Assembly (NCBI GenBank): GCA_017387565.1 | Contig: JAFOEY010000027.1 | Coordinates: forward strand, 1 to 64,000 | Length of the DNA: 64,000 bases | Origin: Lachnospiraceae bacterium | GTDB lineage: Bacteria; Bacillota; Clostridia; Lachnospirales; Lachnospiraceae | Direction of reading: 5' to 3' | In this document: piece after piece, positions 32,353 to 39,859 of the stretch | How positions within the stretch are numbered: position 1 is the first letter of the stretch | How the letters are laid out: each line of letters begins with the position of its first letter | Program-made: the position numbers and the translations under genes | The notes under the pieces: model-generated | Told to the model about the DNA's origin: nothing | Seen by the model: only the letters and a program-made list of their open reading frames with translations | The model's database searches: none

Positions 32353-33045
32353 TTACCTCTTTCTAAATCCCTGAATGAAAAGAATGGAGAAACTCATCAA
32401 AATCATATATTTCATGGATCTGGTAAAATTAAGATAGCTTTCTCCTGCCACTCTTTCATCCATCTGTACCTGTACTTCTTTTACCCGGACACCTTTTTTA
32501 ATCAGGTAGGAAATGGTATCGGGCTCCGGTCCGTAATTAATATTCAAAGCAAATTCTTTGATGATATCCCTGTTAAACATGCGCATACCGGAGGTCGGGT
32601 CATTCAATCGGAATCCGGTGGACAATTTGATAAAAGCGGAAATCACATTACTGCCAAGCATTCGCAAAGAATGCGGTTTCTTTTGGGTTACAAAACGGGA
32701 ACCGATAACAATCTGCGCGTTATCCTTGCCTAACTCTTCTGCAAGCTTTTCGATAAACTCCGGGCGATGCTGTCCGTCTCCGTCAATCTGGATGGCAGCA
32801 TCATAACCGTTCTGCCATGCGTATCGCATGCCAGCCTGTACTGCACCGGACAGGCCGAGATTAATCGGTAAATCAATCAGATGAAAACCTTTTTCTCTGC
32901 AGATTTTTGCCGTATCATCCTTCGAACCGTCATTGATTACCACATAGTCATATTGTGGATAATTCTCAATCAGATTATTTACGACACGTTCTATATTCAG
33001 TTCTTCATTATAAGCGGGTATCATAATGAGTATTTTCATTTTCAT
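32353..33045 (-). CDS. GT2 glycosyltransferase, GacI/DPM1-like, copy 2
   Basis: The 230 aa GT-A enzyme has IMIPAYNEELNI, VVINDGSKDDT, IQIDGDGQHRPEF and LNDPTSGMRMFNRDII, closely parallel to the copy at 30940. It is expected to charge undecaprenyl phosphate with a sugar at the inner membrane face. Two such pairs imply two distinct lipid-linked donor sugars, or one duplicated function. The 222-bp upstream gap contains a two-copy 38/40-bp repeat. Confidence 0.88.
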   Translation of the reverse strand: MKMKILIMIPAYNEELNIERVVNNLIENYPQYDYVVINDGSKDDTAKICREKGFHLIDLPINLGLSGAVQAGMRYAWQNGYDAAIQIDGDGQHRPEFIEKLAEELGKDNAQIVIGSRFVTQKKPHSLRMLGSNVISAFIKLSTGFRLNDPTSGMRMFNRDIIKEFALNINYGPEPDTISYLIKKGVRVKEVQVQMDERVAGESYLNFTRSMKYMILMSFSILFIQGFRKR

Positions 33046-33062
33046 CCTCTTACAGTTTTATC

Positions 33063-33140
33063 ATTATTCTCAATCACGATATATCAATTCTGTATTTATC
33101 ATTATTCTCAATCGCGATATATATCAATTCTGTATTTATC
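33063..33140. repeat. Two-copy 38/40-bp tandem repeat
   Basis: ATTATTCTCAATC(A/G)CGATATA...TCAATTCTGTATTTATC occurs at 33063-33100 and 33101-33140. The second copy carries a two-base TA insertion. Confidence 0.9.
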
Positions 33141-33267
33141 TAATTTTGTTTCATTTCAAATAATTATTATCCAATTTTACTATTTTCTAATTAATTGGAA
33201 CACACAATTTCTGACTGTTCATCATTCGAACATTCCAAACATTTTTACAAACAGATTTTGCAGACAG

Positions 33268-34041
33268 TTATCCGAGTTTTGCCTTCACAAATTGCATCAG
33301 CACAATCAGGGTTCTTTTTACTGTGATGAAAAAAGCACCTTTCATCTGATTTTCTTCCAGAGCCCTCTTTCCCTCCTGAAAGGACAGAATGTAATTTTTC
33401 AGTCCTCCGGAACTGGTTCCTCCATAAAACATGTGTACCAAAACCTCGGGGATATAGGAAAGTCTGACTTGATTATCTTTTAAAATCCGAATCATGAACT
33501 CATAATCTGCCGCAATCCTATAATCCGTCTTATAAACACCAAATTTGTCATAGACTTCTTTTTTTAAATAAAGTGTAGGATGTGCCGGCATCCAACCGTC
33601 GCGAATGGTCTTTGTGTTGCCCATTTTCCATTCTCTTACGGGGTTGTCCAGTTCATCCACATAATATAAATCTCCGTGAACTCCATCAGTTCCTTCTTTT
33701 TCCATAACAGAAACCATATCGGACAAAACATGTGGATTGGAAAATTTATCAAACATCGTGCCTATGATATCACCGGTTGCCATGCGGATTCCTTTGTTCA
33801 GTGCATCATAAATACCGTTATCTTTTTCCGATATCCACTTCACTTCCCGTTCCGGCCATCCATAAGAAAAATCCTTTTCCAGTTCCTTAAGATATTCTAC
33901 CGTTCCATCCGTGGAACCACCGTCCACAATGATATACTCCAGTCTGGGATAGTCCTGATTTTTAATACCTTCCACCACTTTTTTCAGATGTCTGACATCC
34001 TGGTAGGTGGTTGTAATAATTGAAATTTTTTTATCACTCAT
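33268..34041 (-). CDS. GT2 glycosyltransferase (WcaE-like)
   Basis: The 257 aa GT-A enzyme has ISIITTTYQDVRHLKKVV, IIVDGGSTDGTVEYL and WISEKDNGIYDALNKGIRMATGD (split across about residues 68-92). This pattern is typical of the colanic-acid WcaE branch that adds sugars from nucleotide donors in the cytoplasm. It has no membrane segment of note. It overlaps the upstream anchored-protein gene by 8 bp, so translation is coupled. Donor and acceptor cannot be determined. Confidence 0.87.
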   Translation of the reverse strand: MSDKKISIITTTYQDVRHLKKVVEGIKNQDYPRLEYIIVDGGSTDGTVEYLKELEKDFSYGWPEREVKWISEKDNGIYDALNKGIRMATGDIIGTMFDKFSNPHVLSDMVSVMEKEGTDGVHGDLYYVDELDNPVREWKMGNTKTIRDGWMPAHPTLYLKKEVYDKFGVYKTDYRIAADYEFMIRILKDNQVRLSYIPEVLVHMFYGGTSSGGLKNYILSFQEGKRALEENQMKGAFFITVKRTLIVLMQFVKAKLG

Positions 34042-35023
34042 CTGTCTTTATCCTTTGCTCCGAAATCAAATGACATAAAATACCGCAAATGGCATTTTCC
34101 ACTTTCTGAGGGCTGTTTTCGGATTTTGTCATCAGGGCATTGGGCACAATCCACACATTATCATCATCAATATAGGTTTTCTCAAGATCGGAAACCAGAT
34201 GAAATACCATGGTTTTTTCCGCATAGGCCCATCTTTGAATCTGATGTCCTTCTTCATCTATCTGCGCTTCTTCTTCCACATTGCTTCCCGGATAAGACGG
34301 TTCCACAATCAAAATGGGAATTTCCCCATACAACTCTTTAATCTGAGGAGTTAGCTTGGTAATATGTTCCATGGTTGCATCCAAATCGGAATAAACCTCA
34401 TAGGAAGAAGGAAATACCAGAACCGCATTGGGCTGTTGTTCTCCTTCGGGATTGATGCGGATCCGTTTGATTTTATCAGGCACTTCCTCTTCATTTTCAG
34501 AATATACCACCGGGTGAATCATGCCAATTGCTTCCAAAGCTTTATCATCACCAAGATAATCCGGAACAATATGAAGCATGGTTGTCTTTGATGCCAGTTC
34601 ATCGAGTGAAAGATCATAAATATATAAGGTCACTTCATAATCACCGGGGTTTGAATTTGCCGGAATTTCAAAACGATCGTTACGGCTGTTTCCAATCGGA
34701 GCATCCCAGTGAAATGCATAATTGTTATGGTTGATGCCATAAACCACCGAACTATTATAAATATCGGTCCCCTGCGATTCACATACATAGATATCATCCG
34801 GCAGATAAAAACGGATCAACGGCTCATCCGCTTTTTTGGATAATGTTTCATTTACACTGTCCAATTGCTCACTCTGGGCATCAACTGTTTTTTGTATCGA
34901 ATCAATTTCTTCTTTTAGCTTTGCATTATCACTTTGTAGCATTTTGATAAAAAATGCCTCCGTCACACAACATATGACAAGTAAAACAGCAAGGATTACC
35001 GTAAAGATTCTCTTTTTAATCAT
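34034..35023 (-). CDS. Membrane-anchored extracellular protein, SGNH-like remnant possible
   Basis: The 329 aa protein has one N-terminal anchor (about residues 6-28) and a short coiled coil (about 32-64, NAKLKEEIDSIQKTVDAQ). A beta-sandwich-like section follows (about 75-150, including NSNPGDYEVTLYIYDLSLD), then an alpha/beta C-terminal domain. The order resembles secreted Lachnospiraceae SGNH-type hydrolases, but I see no GDS nucleophile block, so it may be a non-catalytic relative. It sits between paralogue B and a GT2 gene in a coupled run. Function is unknown; a role in glycan modification or binding outside the cell is an inference. Confidence 0.6.
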   Translation of the reverse strand: MIKKRIFTVILAVLLVICCVTEAFFIKMLQSDNAKLKEEIDSIQKTVDAQSEQLDSVNETLSKKADEPLIRFYLPDDIYVCESQGTDIYNSSVVYGINHNNYAFHWDAPIGNSRNDRFEIPANSNPGDYEVTLYIYDLSLDELASKTTMLHIVPDYLGDDKALEAIGMIHPVVYSENEEEVPDKIKRIRINPEGEQQPNAVLVFPSSYEVYSDLDATMEHITKLTPQIKELYGEIPILIVEPSYPGSNVEEEAQIDEEGHQIQRWAYAEKTMVFHLVSDLEKTYIDDDNVWIVPNALMTKSENSPQKVENAICGILCHLISEQRIKTDE

Positions 35024-35043
35024 ATCGCTACCTCGTATAGGAT

Positions 35044-37635
35044 TTATTCATTTTGAAAGAAACCCATTACTTCTAGTTTACAACAAATTCCCATAAATAG
35101 GAAGATAAGGAATAAACAAGTCACAAAAAAGATATAACCGACAGGTGTCGCATAGCTTTTTTCTGTTTCATTTGACAAAAGGAACAACAAAGAAGAATCT
35201 GTCTTTGTGGTCTCAGAATCTTTGACGATTTCCAGGCTGCCACCCGGATAAGGGGTGTAGCCGTACATATGATATCGTACAAATTGCAGATCACTATCCG
35301 GACTTCCTGCTACTTTCTTTATGGAAATCACAGTTTCTTTTTTCGGTGTTACCGTCTCGAAATCATAGATTCCGGCTCCATTATAACCACTTTGTGCCGC
35401 AACAATCTGCTCTTTAAAATAGATTTCCTGTCCGTCTCTGCTACCAAAAACAATCTCATAGACCGAATCATTTTCTTCGCCCAAAGGATTTCGCCACTGG
35501 ATTACCAGATGATTACAAGAGCCATCCAAGGTCAGATTTTGGATTAAGGTCTCCCCGTCATCCACCCAAAACGGTTCATTGGCTAAAATCTGTGTTGCCA
35601 CTGTTTGTGACTGATGAAAGGGGTGATTTACAAAAACAGAATATCTGCAGATACTCCATGCGGCAAATGCAAAAGCTGCAGATAACCCCAAAATCCAGAG
35701 GCATCTATTCCGATTTCTAAATGCATTTACTCGTTTTGATTGTCCAAAAAGTATATTATTTTCCTTCTTTATGCATCCATCATCTTCCATTTGTATAGCG
35801 AATTGACCGATACATCCATCTTCTTTTTTCTGCATGTCGGCTTTCCCGAAGCATCCATCTTCCTTCATCTGCATGTCGGATTGCCCAATACATCCATCTT
35901 CCATCATCTGCATACCGGAAAGTCCCAAAAACAGCATAATCGGCATAAACGGAACACTATACTGCTCGGATGCTTCCCATAAAACATAAAACAGGATGGC
36001 TCCAAGCAACACAAGAAGAAAATAGAAAAGCTCACGATACTGCGATACATGAAATACGTCTTTATTAAAACCGGCTTTGAGCATCACCCCAACGGATATC
36101 AAAATACCTAACATCAGAAACAGATAATACCCCTGATGCCAAAGAATGAACAAATCCTTGTGGTTTCCAAAAAGCGCATCATACAATTTTCCGGTTTTGT
36201 ATCCGTCTGAAAGAAAGGTCGTGTAACCGTTCATCCCATCCCCAAAGGTTCGTCTTACCTTTATCAAAACCAATTCTGCATATCCTTTTATTCCCATCGT
36301 CTGCAGTTTTTCACGCATCCGCTTTGAAACCGCAGCCTTTTTTTCCTCTTTCGTTGCAAAAGAAGCTGTAAATTCTTCGTCCTCCGCATTATGTCCGCCG
36401 GGCGGTGTCAGTGACATCATAATCCAGTGTGTTGTAGGAAAAGCAGTATTGGTTGTATCAATTCCCACAAATTTTTCTGTTGATGCATGCATAAGCTGTG
36501 ATGATAAAACAGCAACCAATGCGATTATAATGGCCTTCGCTGCCAGTCTCTTTTTCTTCGCCTCTCCGGTAAGTAAGCGAATGATAACCAGTATCAGGGC
36601 TGCAATAGCAAAAATAATGGCTGTTGCACGCAGTTCATAACCGATGCCGAGCAAAAGCCCTGCAATGCCCCATCTTATGATTGTTTGAACTTTTTTTGTT
36701 TTCTTCTTTGTCTGTGTCTCTTCCTGCTTTTTTGCCTTTACTTCCTCTTCGCTTATTTCAGATTTTGTTTCTTTTTTTGTTTTTTCTCCTGTTTCTCCTC
36801 TTGTTTCATCTCTTGTTTCTGCTATGATTTCTTCTATTTTTTCCCCTTTTTCTGTATTATCTTTTCCTTTAAGTAAAAGTACCAGAAACCCCATCGTAAA
36901 AATCCACGACAGCGTTATCGTATAGTAATAGGATACCCCCAGATAAAGAAAAGGATTACAAAACAGCAGAAAACGCATTCGACAAAGAAGCGCTTCTCTT
37001 TCCTGCTCTGACCTTATTTCTTTCCCAAACAGGGATTCTTTATGAAATTTTTTCAAAATAGAAATCAAAAGAATAAGAGATAAATCCATCAAAATCGTAT
37101 TAAATGTGTTAAACAGAAGCGGCCTGTCCGCAACCGGAATGTTGAAAAGATTTGCCAAGCGAACCAGAACTGCCGTCAGAAACACAAACAGATTTTGATT
37201 GGGATATACCGACAGATAATAATACGCCTCTTCTGCAACACTGTTTTGTTCTGCAAGGGAAGCAGCCGCACCAATGACAAATCCGCTGTCCCACTTATAA
37301 TAGCTACGGATATAAAACAGAAAAAAAGCCTGTATCAATACAAAGACAATCCACATCCCCAGATTGATATATTTAATACTTTTTTGCGTACACTTTTTTA
37401 AAAAAAGCCCCAGGATATGAAAAAGGAATCCAAAAAAGAGCAGAGCAAATCCCGCCAAAAAGATACGCTCTGCCTTATTCGCAAATGAATAGATAAATCC
37501 GGCATCTGAATAAGAATCAAAACCGTTTACAAACAGAAAAAACAGTACGACAAAAAGGACTGCCATTATCACAATGACAGACATTCTGATCACTTTTTCT
37601 GTAACTGTTTTAACTGTGTTTGCTTTCATACTCAT
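35044..37635 (-). CDS. GT-C-like membrane glycosyltransferase with repeat loops and C-terminal outer domain (paralogue B)
   Basis: The 863 aa paralogue of 23191-25563 has the same order of conserved blocks: WDSGFVIGAA and YLSVYPNQN in the first outer loop, GYELRATAIIFAIAA, TNTAFPTTHWIMMSL and a C-terminal beta-rich outer domain (NDSVYEIVFGSRDGQ). Two repeat inserts are present. A Glu/Lys/Thr-rich loop lies at about residues 255-315, at the same position as the insert in paralogue A. Four 13-residue repeats with EDGCIGQSDMQMK lie at about 575-630. Donor sugars are probably polyprenyl-linked. It follows the GT4 gene by 15 bp. No strong ribosome site is visible, and ATG 37629 is an alternative start. 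Confidence 0.75.
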   Translation of the reverse strand: MSMKANTVKTVTEKVIRMSVIVIMAVLFVVLFFLFVNGFDSYSDAGFIYSFANKAERIFLAGFALLFFGFLFHILGLFLKKCTQKSIKYINLGMWIVFVLIQAFFLFYIRSYYKWDSGFVIGAAASLAEQNSVAEEAYYYLSVYPNQNLFVFLTAVLVRLANLFNIPVADRPLLFNTFNTILMDLSLILLISILKKFHKESLFGKEIRSEQEREALLCRMRFLLFCNPFLYLGVSYYYTITLSWIFTMGFLVLLLKGKDNTEKGEKIEEIIAETRDETRGETGEKTKKETKSEISEEEVKAKKQEETQTKKKTKKVQTIIRWGIAGLLLGIGYELRATAIIFAIAALILVIIRLLTGEAKKKRLAAKAIIIALVAVLSSQLMHASTEKFVGIDTTNTAFPTTHWIMMSLTPPGGHNAEDEEFTASFATKEEKKAAVSKRMREKLQTMGIKGYAELVLIKVRRTFGDGMNGYTTFLSDGYKTGKLYDALFGNHKDLFILWHQGYYLFLMLGILISVGVMLKAGFNKDVFHVSQYRELFYFLLVLLGAILFYVLWEASEQYSVPFMPIMLFLGLSGMQMMEDGCIGQSDMQMKEDGCFGKADMQKKEDGCIGQFAIQMEDDGCIKKENNILFGQSKRVNAFRNRNRCLWILGLSAAFAFAAWSICRYSVFVNHPFHQSQTVATQILANEPFWVDDGETLIQNLTLDGSCNHLVIQWRNPLGEENDSVYEIVFGSRDGQEIYFKEQIVAAQSGYNGAGIYDFETVTPKKETVISIKKVAGSPDSDLQFVRYHMYGYTPYPGGSLEIVKDSETTKTDSSLLFLLSNETEKSYATPVGYIFFVTCLFLIFLFMGICCKLEVMGFFQNE
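35774..35912 (-). repeat. Intragenic 39-bp tandem repeat, four copies
   Basis: CATCCAT blocks at 35774, 35813, 35852 and 35891 define an exact 39-bp period (13 codons). The encoded loop contains a Cys in each unit (DGCIGQ), unusual for a tandem-repeat linker. Confidence 0.88.
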
Positions 37636-37650
37636 TTACGTTTTTTCAGG

Positions 37651-38886
37651 TTATTTTTCCTGTGAATGGCCAGCTTGTTGCAATACTTTTTTATATAATT
37701 CCAGATATTCCTGATATCGCGTGTGCTTATCGTAGTTTAATGCCTGTTTACGGCAGTCGTCCTGTGAAAAAGTCTTCGTACCATCCAAAACATCCTTTAC
37801 TGCCTGCAACAGACCATCATAGGAAGCTCTGTAAACAACGATTCCGCTCTTCTCAGAAACCGATTCGCCGCTACCTCCCGTCTGATACGTAATGACCGGC
37901 GTTCCGCATGCCATAGCCTCTAAATTTGTGGTTGGAAAATTATCCTCTAACGTCGCATTTACAAAAACAGTTGCCTCCTGATAAGCTTTGGCTAACTCAG
38001 CTTGTCCGTTGGTATGAGGCGTCAAAATCATCTTGTCACCGAATTCCTTTGACAGTTCTTTGATCTGCTTTTTGTTGACACCAATCAGATGAATTTTGCA
38101 ATTATCCGGCAAATCCCTTGCAAGCTTTTTAAAATAATTCAATCCTTTCCGGTGTTCCCAAACATTGGCAACTCCCAAAACAATCGGATAAGGTTGCTTT
38201 GCTTTGATATCAGGATCTTCAGATGGTTTGAAAATATCCAGATCAATTCCGTTGTATATTACCTCTACGGGATATTCCTTTAAAAAGGATTCGGAAAGCT
38301 GTCCTTTCAGCCATTTGCTGGGAGTAACAATCGTAAGATTCTTTACGCCACAAAAAGCTTTTCTTTTTCGATTGTAAGAAATAACAGAGTTATCCTTCAA
38401 CAACGCATAGGGATAGACCTTTGCATGATGAATACAGTTGTTACAGCCTGTCTTCCACTTGTCACAGGCAGCATAATCATAAAAAGCACAGTGTCCCGTA
38501 TAAGGCCAGCAGTCATGCAGCGTCCAGACTACGGGGATATTTCTTTTTTTAATGTAGGCAAACAGGCGCTCTATCTGGATATAGAATCCGTGTATGTTTT
38601 GTAAATGAATTAAATCCGGTTTTTCTTCATCAACCCATTTTAAAAACTGTGCCGTTACTGCATCGGAACCAAATCCGGCCTCGCCCTGTACAAAGTTTTT
38701 CATGACGTGGACATAAAAATCTCCCTTGTTGCCAATCAATTTTCCTTTGTAGGAATCATCCCAGGGTTCCCTGCCAATGCCAAGAATAGCCTCATTGCCG
38801 GATGCTTCAATTTCCCGATACAAATCTGCCGTAATTCTTCCGACACTTCCCCGGTTGATTACCGTATTCACCAATAGAATCTTCAT
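37651..38886 (-). CDS. GT4-family glycosyltransferase
   Basis: The 411 aa GT-B enzyme has an N-terminal KILLVNTVINRGSVGRI. The C-terminal donor-binding domain has VIYNGIDLDIFKPSE, GVANVWEHRKGLNYF, LEDNFPTTNLEAMACGTPVI (the E-x7-E region of GT4) and GGSGESV. The Cys-rich central stretch WTLHDCWPYTGHCAFYD to CNNCIHH is characteristic of a GT4 subgroup found in capsule clusters. It is cytoplasmic and uses a nucleotide sugar. The divergent + strand neighbour is the fucosyltransferase-like gene. Confidence 0.9.
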   Translation of the reverse strand: MKILLVNTVINRGSVGRITADLYREIEASGNEAILGIGREPWDDSYKGKLIGNKGDFYVHVMKNFVQGEAGFGSDAVTAQFLKWVDEEKPDLIHLQNIHGFYIQIERLFAYIKKRNIPVVWTLHDCWPYTGHCAFYDYAACDKWKTGCNNCIHHAKVYPYALLKDNSVISYNRKRKAFCGVKNLTIVTPSKWLKGQLSESFLKEYPVEVIYNGIDLDIFKPSEDPDIKAKQPYPIVLGVANVWEHRKGLNYFKKLARDLPDNCKIHLIGVNKKQIKELSKEFGDKMILTPHTNGQAELAKAYQEATVFVNATLEDNFPTTNLEAMACGTPVITYQTGGSGESVSEKSGIVVYRASYDGLLQAVKDVLDGTKTFSQDDCRKQALNYDKHTRYQEYLELYKKVLQQAGHSQEK

Positions 38887-38924
38887 TTATTTCTACTCTT
38901 TTCATTTCTTAAATTTGTGAAGTC

Positions 38925-38933
38925 TGCTATAAT
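38925..38933 (+). promoter_or_regulatory. Extended -10 promoter of the fucosyltransferase-like gene
   Basis: TGCTATAAT is a perfect extended -10 element. No strong -35 hexamer is visible. Predicted transcription start is near 38940, with a leader of about 114 nt. Confidence 0.65.
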
Positions 38934-39053
38934 GATATCAACGTCTGTCGTTATGTCATCCTATAAATAACCCTTGTTCTCCAAAAAGAATTTAATATCT
39001 TTTCTCCGGTCAAAAGAACAGGAATAAAATGCTCAGACAGAAAGGACACACTT

Positions 39054-39842
39054 ATGTTAATAATACAACCTGTAGGCGGTTTGTGCAACCGCATGAGATC
39101 CATAAATTCTGCGCGTATATTAGCCCATAAACGAGGTGAAAAGCTGACTGTAGTCTGGTTTGTCAATTCAGAGCTCGGCTGTCCGTTTGAACGTATTTTT
39201 GAACCCACCGATGCTTTTAAAGTCATCAACATTCGCTCCAAATGGGATATCCGAAAAATGTTTCTTCAAATATCTGCCATGCTGTTTGGCTCCTTTGCTG
39301 ATAATCCGGTTATCCGCAAACATAAGGGAGACGGCAATCTGGATGAGGCATTTGAAGCATCTTTGAAAAAATTGACCTATATCGCTACGGAAGAGCATTT
39401 CTATGAGTGCCATGATTACACGCCTTTTGTTCCGGCAAAAGAGATTGCCGAAAAAATCAGGCAAAAACAGGCAGAGCTTGGTGACCATGCCATCGGCGTC
39501 CACATCCGCCGGACGGATAATAAACCCGCAATTGGGAAAAGCTCCACTGACGCATTTTGTAAATCCATGAAAGAAGCGTTGGCAAGCGATCCCGAAACCA
39601 TGTTTTATCTGGCAACGGATGACCTATCAGAGGAAGAACATCTACGTAGTGAATTTCCCGGCAAAATCATATCCAATCAAAACCGCGACTTATCCCGGGA
39701 TAGTATTGCCGGAATTCAGGATGCCATGCTGGATTTGTATTGTCTGGCAGCCACAAATCAGATTATCGGTAGTTTCTTTTCATCATTCACCGATATCGCC
39801 GCCGATATGCATCAAATTCCCAAAAAGATAGCCGGAGAATAA
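39054..39842 (+). CDS. Fucosyltransferase-like protein (alpha-1,2 type, HxRRxD motif)
   Basis: The 262 aa cytoplasmic protein has the N-terminal QPVGGLCNRMRSINSARIL, like the GGLGNxM start of alpha-1,2-fucosyltransferases. HIRRTD at residues 150-155 is the HxRRxD GDP-fucose-binding motif, and LDLYCLAATNQIIGS lies near the C-terminus. It is shorter than typical GT11 enzymes (about 290 aa), and the match is at motif level, so a related GDP-sugar transferase is possible. GDP-fucose could come from the genes at 150-2306. It is a single + strand gene among - strand neighbours, with its own promoter and terminator. Confidence 0.7.
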   Translation: MLIIQPVGGLCNRMRSINSARILAHKRGEKLTVVWFVNSELGCPFERIFEPTDAFKVINIRSKWDIRKMFLQISAMLFGSFADNPVIRKHKGDGNLDEAFEASLKKLTYIATEEHFYECHDYTPFVPAKEIAEKIRQKQAELGDHAIGVHIRRTDNKPAIGKSSTDAFCKSMKEALASDPETMFYLATDDLSEEEHLRSEFPGKIISNQNRDLSRDSIAGIQDAMLDLYCLAATNQIIGSFFSSFTDIAADMHQIPKKIAGE

Positions 39843-39859
39843 TCTCCGGCTTATTTTTA
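39826..39859. terminator. Bidirectional terminator between convergent genes
   Basis: AGCCGGAGA (39830-39838) pairs with TCTCCGGCT (39843-39851). The four-base loop contains the stop codon of the fucosyltransferase gene. T-rich tracts lie on both sides, so it can end both the + strand gene and the - strand fusion gene at 39860. Confidence 0.9.
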
